A DNA stretch of 21,375 bases from Rariglobus sp967755175 (GTDB lineage: Bacteria > Verrucomicrobiota > Verrucomicrobiia > Opitutales > Opitutaceae), in NCBI GenBank assembly GCA_967755175.1, contig CBRAFO010000063.1:1-21375 (forward strand), in the 5' to 3' direction. The notes below the pieces were generated by a model. It did not search any database, was not told the origin of the DNA, and saw only the letters and a list, made by a program, of their open reading frames with translations. Shown in pieces: positions 8,709-15,704 of this stretch (position 1 is its first letter; every line of letters starts with the position of its first letter). The position numbers and the translations under genes are program-made.

Positions 8709-9436
8709 GCACGGTGGAGAAGTTTCAGCGGGATCGTGCTGAGGCCACGCGGTGCGAGGCGTTGTCCGGGGCTGAACGCGCGGAGATGCGCGAGCTGCTA
8801 GCGACGCATTTTGAGGGTGTCACGGAAGACCAATTCGAGCGCGATCTGGCGGAGAAAAATTGGGTGTTGCGCGTGCGTCGCGGCGACCGGTTGGTGGGGT
8901 TTTCCACGCTGCTGGCTTATCGGGCGAAGGTGGCGGGCCGGGAGGTGAATGTGATCTATTCGGGTGACACGCTCATGGCGCCGGAGGCATGGAACTCGCC
9001 GACGTTGGCTCGGGGCTGGATTTCACTGGTGAAGCAGGTGCAGGCTGCGTTGCCGGAAGGGCCGTGCTACTGGCTGTTGTTGTCGTCGGGCTTTCGGACG
9101 TATCGGTTCTTGCCGGTGTTCTGGCGCAAATTTTGGCCGTGCGAGAATCGGGCAACGCCACCGGAAGTGGTGGAGTTGATGTCTGAGCTGGCGCGCGTGA
9201 AATTTGGCGGGCGCTATGATTTGACGGCGGGTGTGGTGCGTCTGGCGGTGCCGCAGCGGTTGCGCGGCGAATTGGGCGAGGTGCCGGTGCAGCGGCGGGC
9301 GGATGCGCATGTGCGATTCTTTCTGGAGCAGAATCCCGGGCATGCGGAGGGAGATGAACTAGTGTGTTTGACCGAGTTGAGCGACGCTAACCTGACGCCG
9401 GCGGGACGGCGCGTTGTGCGGGAGGCGAGCGTATGA
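8705..9436 (+). CDS. GNAT-like protein of unknown substrate
   Basis: 243 residues. The ATG at 8705 overlaps the previous stop in ATGA, indicating translational coupling. The layout fits a divergent GNAT-like fold: a helical N-terminus, then paired strands NWVLRVRRGDRLVGFSTLL (about 52-70) and a VNVIYSGDTLMAP strand (about 81-93), followed by helices. The second half (YRFLPVFWRKFWP at about 133-145) is rich in aromatic and basic residues and could meet a hydrophobic or anionic substrate. I do not recognise a named family and see no clear acyl-CoA loop. Its fixed position between another GNAT-like gene and the GH3 synthetase argues for a role in the same pathway, perhaps acyl transfer to or from the GH3 product. 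Confidence 0.7.
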   Translation: MSTVEKFQRDRAEATRCEALSGAERAEMRELLATHFEGVTEDQFERDLAEKNWVLRVRRGDRLVGFSTLLAYRAKVAGREVNVIYSGDTLMAPEAWNSPTLARGWISLVKQVQAALPEGPCYWLLLSSGFRTYRFLPVFWRKFWPCENRATPPEVVELMSELARVKFGGRYDLTAGVVRLAVPQRLRGELGEVPVQRRADAHVRFFLEQNPGHAEGDELVCLTELSDANLTPAGRRVVREASV

Positions 9437-10956
9437 GTTGGGGAGCGGCCTTGGCGAACGCGGTGTGGGCGGCGAGTAACCTCGGAATGGCACGACGCTT
9501 TGCCTCAGCGTTGCGCGAACCAGCGGAGGCGCAGGCGTGTTGGCTGAAAGCACACCTAGCGCGGGATGCGGAGTCGGCGTTCGGGCGCGCGCACGGCTTT
9601 GCGGGGATCAGCGATTATGTGGAGTTCGCGCGGCGGGTGCCTCTGCGCGGCTGGGACGAGTTTGCGCCGTGGGTGGCGAGGATTCGGGCGGGTGAAGCGG
9701 ACGTATTGGGGTGGGACCCGGTGACACATTTGGCGCCAACGAGCGGGTCGAGTGGCGCGCGGAAACTGATTCCGTTTACCGCTGGGTTGCAGGCGGGGTT
9801 TTCGGCGGCAGTTGGGGCGTGGATGACCGACCTCGTGCGAGCGAGGCCGGGACTGTTAGGCGGGCCGTCCTATTGGTCGGTCTCGCCGTTGACTGAGGAG
9901 GCGGACGACGCGGAGGGACGGGTGCCGGTGGGGTTTGCCGATGACGCGGAGTATCTGGGCGGCATTCGGGCGTGGTGTGTGCGACGGGTGCTGGCAGCGC
10001 CGGCGGAGCTACGGCACGAAAGTGACATGGAGGTGTTTTGGCGGCACACGCTGGTGTGTCTGCTGGCGCGCCGGGATTTGCGGCTGATCTCCGTTTGGCA
10101 TCCGTCGTTTTTGGAGCTGTTGCTTGGCGCGGCGGAGCGGCATTGGGAGGCTGTGTGCGCTCGGGTGAAGGACGCGGGGCGGGCGCAGGAGCTGCGTCGG
10201 CTTGGACCGCAGGCGTGGTCGCAATGGTGGCCGGCGTTGCGGGTGATCAGTTGTTGGGGCGATCAAGCGGCCGAGCCGGGATTGCTGGGTTTACGGAGAA
10301 AGTTTCCCGGGGTGTGGGTGCAAGCGAAGGGTCTGCTGGCGACGGAAGCGGCGGTGACGATTCCTTGGCGCGGCGCGTATCCGCTGGCGGTGACTTCTCA
10401 TTTTTTTGAGTTCATTGACGACGCGGGCAATGTGCGTCGCGCGCATGAACTGGAGCGGGGCCGCAATTACGAGTTGGTCGTGACGAACGGCGGCGGGCTG
10501 TGGCGTTACCGGCTGGGCGACGTCGTCGAATGCACGGGGTGCCTTGCGGCGACGCCGACGCTGCGTTTTCTCGGGCGGGCCGGCAACGTGAGCGATCTTC
10601 GTGGCGAAAAACTCAGCGAAGCGTTTGTGGCGGAAGTGCTGCACGAGTTGTGGACGGCCGGTGAGCGTCCGGAGCATGCGGTTTTAAAGGCGTGCGGGCG
10701 GGGGGCGGATGCCGGTTACGTGCTGGAGATATCAGGCAATGAGAGCGCTTCGTTGGTGGAGCGCTTGGATTCCGCGTTGTCGCAGAATCCCCATTACGCG
10801 TTGGCCCGGCGTCTGGGGCAATTGGCACCGGTGCGCGTCGTGGTGCTGGATGCGCAGGCCGCGAGTAACTGGCTGCGCGAGCAACGTCAGCGATTGGGCG
10901 ACGTAAAACCGCCGGTTTTGATTCGGGCAGCTAACGGCAGCGAGGGACGGCCATGA
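9433..10956 (+). CDS. GH3-family acyl-acid-amide synthetase
   Basis: 507 residues, ATGA-coupled to the upstream gene. GH3 proteins belong to the ANL adenylating superfamily: they activate a carboxylic acid with ATP and transfer it to an amine, classically an amino acid in plant hormone conjugation. The three nucleotide-binding motifs are visible: a P-loop-like TSGSSGARKLIP at 103-114, LLATEAAVTIP at 301-311, and YRLGD at 359-363, followed by FLGRAGNVSDLRGEKLSE at 379-396, which holds the conserved Lys-Glu region. Length is slightly below the plant enzymes (about 570-600), as is common for bacterial members. No carrier protein is encoded nearby, so a free acyl-adenylate mechanism is more likely than thiolation. 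It is the best candidate for the precursor-activating enzyme of this cluster. The acid and amine substrates cannot be read from the sequence. Confidence 0.9.
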   Translation: MSWGAALANAVWAASNLGMARRFASALREPAEAQACWLKAHLARDAESAFGRAHGFAGISDYVEFARRVPLRGWDEFAPWVARIRAGEADVLGWDPVTHLAPTSGSSGARKLIPFTAGLQAGFSAAVGAWMTDLVRARPGLLGGPSYWSVSPLTEEADDAEGRVPVGFADDAEYLGGIRAWCVRRVLAAPAELRHESDMEVFWRHTLVCLLARRDLRLISVWHPSFLELLLGAAERHWEAVCARVKDAGRAQELRRLGPQAWSQWWPALRVISCWGDQAAEPGLLGLRRKFPGVWVQAKGLLATEAAVTIPWRGAYPLAVTSHFFEFIDDAGNVRRAHELERGRNYELVVTNGGGLWRYRLGDVVECTGCLAATPTLRFLGRAGNVSDLRGEKLSEAFVAEVLHELWTAGERPEHAVLKACGRGADAGYVLEISGNESASLVERLDSALSQNPHYALARRLGQLAPVRVVVLDAQAASNWLREQRQRLGDVKPPVLIRAANGSEGRP

Positions 10957-11708
10957 TTATTCTGGGGTGGGAAGCGCAGTCATTGGCGGGGCCCGTCTTG
11001 TGCGCTCTAGGAGTGACGGGGCTGCTCTTGGGCGGCCTCGTGTATGGCGTGTTGGGGAAGCCGGTGGTTTTCAGAAGTAGGGAGAATCCGGATCAGGCGC
11101 CGACCGCATGGGAGCGTTGGTCGGTTCACCTGCTGGTTATCGGTGCGTGGTCGACGGGATTTGGCCTGATCGTGTGGCGAGGCCCGGCGCAGCCCGGTTG
11201 GGATGTGCGGCTGCCGGGCGAGGCGGGCTGGCCGGTATGGCCTGCCGCTGAATGGGTTTATGTGACGGGTTACTTGACGCCACTGGTGATCTCGTGGCTG
11301 GCGCCTACACGACGGGCGTTGATGCGCTGCGCATGGGAGCTGTCCGCGCTTTCGCTGGTGAGCGCGGTGTGTTTTTTGGCGCTGCCCATTTGTTCGCCAC
11401 CACGCGTTTCGCCAGGTGGGGCATCGCTGTCCAACTGGCTGCTGACGTTTGAGACGGGGCGCGCCGATTTCGCGGCGGCCTCGCTGCCGTCGTTCCACGT
11501 GTTTTGGGCGATGATGCTGGCGAGCGTGTTGAGCGCGCGTGGAAGGTGGAGCGCCGTTGCCGGCTGGAGCTGGGCGGTGGCAATGTCGATGGCGTGCGTG
11601 GTCAATGGCGCACACGCGGTGGCCGACGTCGCGGCGTCATGGGTGATTTACCCACTGGTTGTCTCGGTGATGTGCCGTGGGTCAGACCGCGCGAGTTCGC
11701 TTCCGTAG
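10953..11708 (+). CDS. PAP2_3-type membrane phosphatase/phosphotransferase
   Basis: 251 residues with about six hydrophobic helices (for example about 12-34, 58-76, 128-147, 178-196 and 200-218). Catalytic motifs of the PAP2 superfamily are present in the C-terminal half: LPSFH at 178-182 (the PSGH-type motif with His182) and HAVAD at 221-225 (nucleophile His221 and supporting Asp225). The N-terminal KxxxxxxRP motif is not visible, as in the PAP2_3 branch that includes inositol-phosphorylceramide synthase-like proteins. It would hydrolyse or transfer a phospho-head-group of a lipid at the membrane. The start overlaps the GH3 stop as ATGA. As the last gene of the operon it overlaps, in antisense, the last gene of the opposing operon by 27 bp. 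Function in lipid head-group exchange or dephosphorylation of a pathway intermediate is inference. Confidence 0.8.
   Translation: MIILGWEAQSLAGPVLCALGVTGLLLGGLVYGVLGKPVVFRSRENPDQAPTAWERWSVHLLVIGAWSTGFGLIVWRGPAQPGWDVRLPGEAGWPVWPAAEWVYVTGYLTPLVISWLAPTRRALMRCAWELSALSLVSAVCFLALPICSPPRVSPGGASLSNWLLTFETGRADFAAASLPSFHVFWAMMLASVLSARGRWSAVAGWSWAVAMSMACVVNGAHAVADVAASWVIYPLVVSVMCRGSDRASSLP
11682..11708. other. 27-bp tail-to-tail coding overlap of two convergent operons
   Basis: The plus-strand PAP2 gene ends with TAG at 11706-11708. The minus-strand SnoaL-like gene ends with TCA (TGA on its own strand) at 11682-11684. The last 27 bases therefore encode the C-terminus of both proteins, leaving no room for a terminator between them. 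Confidence 0.9.
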
Positions 11709-12272
11709 CACGCGATTTAGCAACATGCCAAGGGCTGCACCGAGGACGAGTCCACCGAGGCCGTAGGTGACCCTGGCCTTCTTTTCGAAGAACGTGACGA
11801 TGCTGTTGTTGAACGGGTCCATCGTCACTTGGGAGCGCACGAGTTTCCATCCGGTGTCGGTGCGCTTCATCACCGCCGTCCAGGTGCTCGTGTAGGTGAA
11901 TTCGCCGGCGGAGGTTTTCACGAACTCGTCGGCGGTGCCATGGGCGACGGCGAGGTTGCCTGAAAGCAGGCTGGGCTCGGCGTCGAGTTTTACTCGGTAA
12001 ACTACGCCGGGGAACGCGGCGTGGAAGCGGTCGTAGATCGCTTTTAACTCGGCAAAGGAATGGAACGACTGGTTGTCCACGGTCACTCCACTGGTTTCGG
12101 CATCGAACAAGGGTTCAAGATGCGTGAGGTCACCAGAGGCAAGGGCGGTTTCGTAGGTGGTTTTGAGCTGGCGGAGTTCGGCACGCAGGTCGGTCGGTGA
12201 TTGGGCGTGTGTGGAGGTGAGGGTGAGCGCGAGGAGCGCGAAACCGGCAATGAAGCGGAGACGGGTGTTCAT
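11682..12272 (-). CDS. Exported SnoaL/DUF4440-like protein with C-terminal membrane helix
   Basis: 196 residues. The ATG at 12272 overlaps the preceding stop (12269-12271) as ATGA. A signal peptide covers about 1-23 (ending THAQS). Residues about 25-155 have the NTF2-like/SnoaL pattern: helix LRQLKTTYETALASGDLTHLEPLF, then TSTWTAVMKRTDTGWKLVRSQ near 130-150. The C-terminus has a glycine-rich hydrophobic segment (about 170-188) followed by LRKRTRAV, giving a membrane anchor with a basic cytoplasmic tail. Members of this fold bind or isomerise hydrophobic small molecules, or serve as non-catalytic carriers. In this cluster it may bind a product outside the cytoplasmic membrane, but that is inference. 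It is the last gene of the minus operon. Confidence 0.75.
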   Translation of the reverse strand: MNTRLRFIAGFALLALTLTSTHAQSPTDLRAELRQLKTTYETALASGDLTHLEPLFDAETSGVTVDNQSFHSFAELKAIYDRFHAAFPGVVYRVKLDAEPSLLSGNLAVAHGTADEFVKTSAGEFTYTSTWTAVMKRTDTGWKLVRSQVTMDPFNNSIVTFFEKKARVTYGLGGLVLGAALGMLLNRVLRKRTRAV

Positions 12273-12994
12273 GATGACTGGGTGGTTGAAGAAACGCGGG
12301 CGCCTTCGCGCCACTGGGTGAAGGGAGTTCCGAGAAAGAGGACTTCGGTGGTTTGGTCGGCGCCGAGGGTAACGCCGGGCCCAAGCAGCGCGCTTGCGCC
12401 CAAGGTGCAACGGTCGCCTAACGTGATGAGGCCAATCGTAAACGTGGTGCAGCCCGTCGCGTCGAGCGCGCCGAAGTGGCCAACGAGGCGGGTGTCGATG
12501 CCGAGAACGACATCGTCACCGATACGGAGCAGTGGCCGATCAAAAACGCGCACACCGGGCGACCAGAGGGTGAGGCGGCCGACGCGTGCCCCCCAAAGTC
12601 TCAGCCACGCGGAGTAAGCACCGGGGATGAAACGGAGCAATTCTTCGATCCACGGGAGGCGGTTGAACACGGCTTGGAGTTGCCACGTGGTCCACCAGCG
12701 GAAAAACACGGCGGAGGGCACGGTGACTTCGCCTTGGGGCAAAGTGCGTAGCAGGACAATCCGGGCGAGCAGCGGAGGCAGGATGAAGAACCAGCCGAGC
12801 CCGGCGACGAGACGGGCGAGGGGGTTCGGCGGAAGAAAGGTGACGAGAGCGGCGAGACCAGCGAGATGTGCCAGTGGCAGCGCGTTGAGGGCGAGCAAGC
12901 GAACCTTCTGCGCGGGGGTGAAGTGCGCGTGGCTGGTGACGGCACGCACGCGCATTGCCCGTCGGAGGCCGTCAGCGGATGAGTTTGCCTGCAT
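12269..12994 (-). CDS. Membrane-associated left-handed beta-helix (hexapeptide) acyltransferase, Pls/PosA C-terminal-domain-like
   Basis: 241 residues if started at ATG 12994, which overlaps the upstream desaturase stop by 23 bases; ATG 12955 (228 residues) is the alternative, and neither has a clear ribosome site. Residues about 32-55 and 62-82 are two membrane helices. A soluble stretch with PWIEELLRFIPGAYSAWLRL follows. The C-terminal third (about 137-222) shows hexapeptide-repeat periodicity (RIGDDVVLGIDT, LITLGDRCTLGASALLGPGVTLG) with a GH pair at 172-173 that could be the usual catalytic histidine. The arrangement resembles the C-terminal region of Pls/PosA-type NRPS proteins, here free-standing. 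Hexapeptide enzymes transfer acetyl or acyl groups to hydroxyl or amine acceptors. The acyl donor and acceptor are unknown. Confidence 0.75.
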   Translation of the reverse strand: MQANSSADGLRRAMRVRAVTSHAHFTPAQKVRLLALNALPLAHLAGLAALVTFLPPNPLARLVAGLGWFFILPPLLARIVLLRTLPQGEVTVPSAVFFRWWTTWQLQAVFNRLPWIEELLRFIPGAYSAWLRLWGARVGRLTLWSPGVRVFDRPLLRIGDDVVLGIDTRLVGHFGALDATGCTTFTIGLITLGDRCTLGASALLGPGVTLGADQTTEVLFLGTPFTQWREGARVSSTTQSS

Positions 12995-13919
12995 GAGGAT
13001 TGGTGACGGTTTTTTCAGCGGGAGTGGGGCCGCGCCATTGGCGGAGCCAGGCGGTGAACATGGATTCGCGGGGTGCGGCGGGGCCGGCGTCGAGATGGGG
13101 AAGGTGAACCCACGGGACTTCGGGCCGCTCGTGGTGGCGCTGGTGCCAGTTGTGGTTGAGCCAAAGGGTGTCGAGCCAGCGCCACGTGCGGAGATTGCGG
13201 GCGCCTTTGTGCACGTCGCGCTCGGTGTGATAGTGGTGCATATATTGCATCGAGGACCAACTGGCACCGAAGGCACCGATCAACGTGAGCCAGGTGAACC
13301 ACGGGACGAGTCCGGTCGCTATCAATCCGCCGTGCAGCCCGAGAAGGGCGATGGCTTCGAGGCGGATGAAACGGTCGTAACGGGGGTTGAGCGATGCGAG
13401 CAGCGCCTCGGTGGGTTTATCGAAGTTCGCGGAGGCCGGCGACCAGAGGCGTGGACGCAGAGGAAGGATCACGTTGCTCAATGCGATGCAGAACCAGAAT
13501 CCGCCGGTGAGGATGTTGTAGAACACCCAGTTTTTCCAGAGGCGGCTGTCGCCCTCGAAGTAGTGGTCGAAGGCTTCATCGTCGGTGCGGTTGCGCACGT
13601 GATGGCCGAGGTGGCCTTGGCGCAGGAGGTGGAAGGGCGCGGGGAAAAACAGCGCGAGCAACGTGCCGGCGGTTTCGTTCACGCTGTGGTTGGGGTGAAG
13701 CAGGCCGTGCTCGGCCTCGTGGAGCATCAGGTAGGCGGAGTTCATGACCAACGCGTAGGCGACCGCGAGCACCGGCACCCACGGCCAGAAAGCGAGGCGT
13801 CCTGCGAGAATGAGCAGGCCGACGAGCAACGTGAGCTGGAGGGCGGCGATCAGCAGATTGAGTCGCGCCGGGATGGGCCGGGCCGCGGTGGGCGACGGTT
13901 CTTCAGTGCGTGTGGTCAT
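12972..13919 (-). CDS. Membrane fatty-acid-desaturase-family diiron enzyme (second desaturase)
   Basis: 315 residues from ATG 13919, overlapping the upstream AurF-like stop by 17 bases. The three histidine clusters of the membrane desaturase/hydroxylase superfamily are present: HEAEH at 67-71, HLGHH at 103-107 and HNWHQRHH at 256-263. Hydrophobic stretches lie at about 21-62, 131-153 and 190-222. Such enzymes use O2 and a non-haem diiron centre in the membrane to desaturate or hydroxylate acyl chains or other hydrophobic substrates. It differs strongly from the other desaturase of the operon in spacing and in the last box, so the two probably act on different positions or intermediates. The electron donor is not encoded nearby. 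Confidence 0.9.
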   Translation of the reverse strand: MTTRTEEPSPTAARPIPARLNLLIAALQLTLLVGLLILAGRLAFWPWVPVLAVAYALVMNSAYLMLHEAEHGLLHPNHSVNETAGTLLALFFPAPFHLLRQGHLGHHVRNRTDDEAFDHYFEGDSRLWKNWVFYNILTGGFWFCIALSNVILPLRPRLWSPASANFDKPTEALLASLNPRYDRFIRLEAIALLGLHGGLIATGLVPWFTWLTLIGAFGASWSSMQYMHHYHTERDVHKGARNLRTWRWLDTLWLNHNWHQRHHERPEVPWVHLPHLDAGPAAPRESMFTAWLRQWRGPTPAEKTVTNPHAGKLIR

Positions 13920-14790
13920 GGGAGAGCCAGCGAGCGGCGAACGGAGCGAAATCGGCGGAAGACGAGGCTTGTTTCCAAGTGCGCGGGACCGCATCGCGAC
14001 CGAAAACGGCGGCGCGGAAATCGGGACTGGCGGCGAGGGTGCGCAGCTGGGCTTTGAGCGTGGCGGCGGAGACCGAGAGGTCGGGCAGGTCGGCGGCGAG
14101 CGCATCGATGACGCGCAGGGCGGCGCGACGCGGCACGGCGATGAATTCGCCGACCATCCAGTTGAGCAGGCGAACGTTGATCCTCCGCAACCACGCGGGC
14201 GTGGAGGGCCAGAGCTGGTTGATCAGCGCGATGTCCCATTGGACGTGGCCAGCTTCGTCCACGAGGTGTCGGCGTTGGGCGTTCACGATAGCAACGGGGA
14301 AGACGTCGGGCTCGGCGAGGTAGAGGCGGCTGGCGAACATGGTTCGTTCTTCCAGGAGTTGCACCAGCCAGATGAGAAAGGGGAATTGGCGCGGGTGTCG
14401 CAGCATGCCTGAGAGGATGGACTCCGCCGGCGCACTGATCTGAACAAAGTGCCGCCACGAATGCGCATACCAGTCGTGACGAAGATCACGGAGCAGCGCG
14501 TGAAATTCGGCTGAGTGGGAATTTTCCTCGGCTTCGAACGTGGCGAGCGAGTCGCGGAGGGTTGAGTCCGTAACCAGCGGACGCACCGCTCGCAACAGGG
14601 GAACGATGATCGCCTGTTCGAAGAAGATGATCTGCTCGTGAAAATAGAGTCCTTGAAGCTGGTTGTAGCGCAGGCGTTCCTCGGGCCGGAGCAGGGTCCA
14701 CGCAGGCGTGAGGCGCAGCGGGGTGAGGCGATCGGGGATGAAGGGGCGGCTCCACTCGGCGTTGAGGGTGTTTGACGGCGAGATGTTCAT
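13903..14790 (-). CDS. AurF-like diiron oxygenase, first paralogue
   Basis: 295 residues, ATGA-coupled to the upstream paralogue. The arrangement of metal ligands matches p-aminobenzoate N-oxygenase AurF closely: an N-terminal glutamate in HEQIIFFEQ (E52 or E58), E89 and H92 in EENSH, E148 in LLEERT, and H175, E179 and H182 in HLVDEAGH. The H-x3-E-x2-H group with a third histidine and the 27-residue gap from E148 to H175 reproduce the AurF (E196, H223, E227, H230) pattern. The family hydroxylates or oxygenates amines, and some relatives oxidise other substrates, with a soluble diiron centre. Length is near the usual 300-340. It shares blocks with the next gene upstream (RLRYNQL, EERT, DEAGHV), so they are diverged duplicates. 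The substrate is unknown. Confidence 0.88.
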   Translation of the reverse strand: MNISPSNTLNAEWSRPFIPDRLTPLRLTPAWTLLRPEERLRYNQLQGLYFHEQIIFFEQAIIVPLLRAVRPLVTDSTLRDSLATFEAEENSHSAEFHALLRDLRHDWYAHSWRHFVQISAPAESILSGMLRHPRQFPFLIWLVQLLEERTMFASRLYLAEPDVFPVAIVNAQRRHLVDEAGHVQWDIALINQLWPSTPAWLRRINVRLLNWMVGEFIAVPRRAALRVIDALAADLPDLSVSAATLKAQLRTLAASPDFRAAVFGRDAVPRTWKQASSSADFAPFAARWLSHDHTH

Positions 14791-15704
14791 ACGGTCACGC
14801 CAGCAGGGGCGGGCAACAAGTCCTGTTCGAGGCGGCGGAGTTCCCGAAAGCGATCGGCGAGGGCGAAGGTGCGGGGTTCGCGCGCACGACTATAGAGTGT
14901 GCCCAAGTAGTCGGCACGGCCGGCGAGCGCGTGGATTTCGCGGCGGATGCGTGGCAGCAGGGGCGTGATCTCCGGGTGTTCGAGAGCGAGTTGGCGGACG
15001 ACGTTCCAGCCGGCGCGTTTCGGGGCTTGGAAAAATTCGCGCAACAACGTGACGAAGAGTCCGCGGTTGAGCATGCGGCCGGCGGGCGAAAGCGCGGGCC
15101 AGAGGCGGCGAATCACCTCGGCGTCGCAGCTCACATGGCCGGCCTCGTCGGCTGCGTGCAGGCGATGCAGGGCGACGTAATACGGCTCCAACGTGCTGGC
15201 TTCACGGATGATTTCACGCGAAGCGGGCAGCGTGCGTTCCTCGATGATCATCGCGAGCCAGAGCACGAAGGGGAACGTGGCGGGATGTCGTGCGCAGAAA
15301 TCGAACAGGCGCTGGGCAAGCGGCGGGGATGAGACGAAGAAGTGGCGGTTTTCTCCATACAACGCGGGCGCGCTCGCTTGATTCAGGCGGTGGAACCACC
15401 ACGAGTGCAGGCGTTCCTCGGCTTGGAAACGCTCCAGCCGCGCCACGAGCGCCGGCTCGTCGGCGAAGCGTTGCATCAGCGCGGGCAGAATGGGACCGGC
15501 CAGCATGCTTTCGAGGAAGATGAACTGTTCGTGGTAGGCGCTGGCGAAAAGCTGGTTGTAGCGCAGCCGCACGGCGGGCGAGAGCACGGCGTAAACGGGC
15601 GTGTGGGCGAGCGGCGTGAGTGATTCGGGAAGGAATCGTTTCGAGCGATCGACGATGCCCAGTTTGAAACGCTCGGGGTTCAACGTGTCGGCGCCGGTGC
15701 TCAT
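14787..15704 (-). CDS. AurF-like diiron oxygenase, second paralogue
   Basis: 305 residues from ATG 15704, which overlaps the upstream desaturase stop as ATGA. All positions expected for an AurF-type diiron site are present: a glutamate in HEQFIFLES (E59 or E65), E97 and H100 in EERLH, E156 in IIEERT, and H183, E187 and H190 in HAADEAGH, again with the H-x3-E-x2-H signature. Both paralogues thus appear catalytically intact rather than one being a scaffold. The N-terminal third differs most between the two (RFLPESLTPLAHTPVYAVLSP here), pointing to different substrate recognition. It may catalyse amine N-oxygenation or C-H hydroxylation in the same pathway as the flanking desaturases. Fully soluble, no signal peptide. 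Confidence 0.88.
   Translation of the reverse strand: MSTGADTLNPERFKLGIVDRSKRFLPESLTPLAHTPVYAVLSPAVRLRYNQLFASAYHEQFIFLESMLAGPILPALMQRFADEPALVARLERFQAEERLHSWWFHRLNQASAPALYGENRHFFVSSPPLAQRLFDFCARHPATFPFVLWLAMIIEERTLPASREIIREASTLEPYYVALHRLHAADEAGHVSCDAEVIRRLWPALSPAGRMLNRGLFVTLLREFFQAPKRAGWNVVRQLALEHPEITPLLPRIRREIHALAGRADYLGTLYSRAREPRTFALADRFRELRRLEQDLLPAPAGVTV

Noticed and set aside
12627..14057. 476-codon plus-strand open frame opposite the acyltransferase and desaturase
   Set aside because: The antisense translation is Gly/Arg/Glu-rich without domains and spans two real genes.
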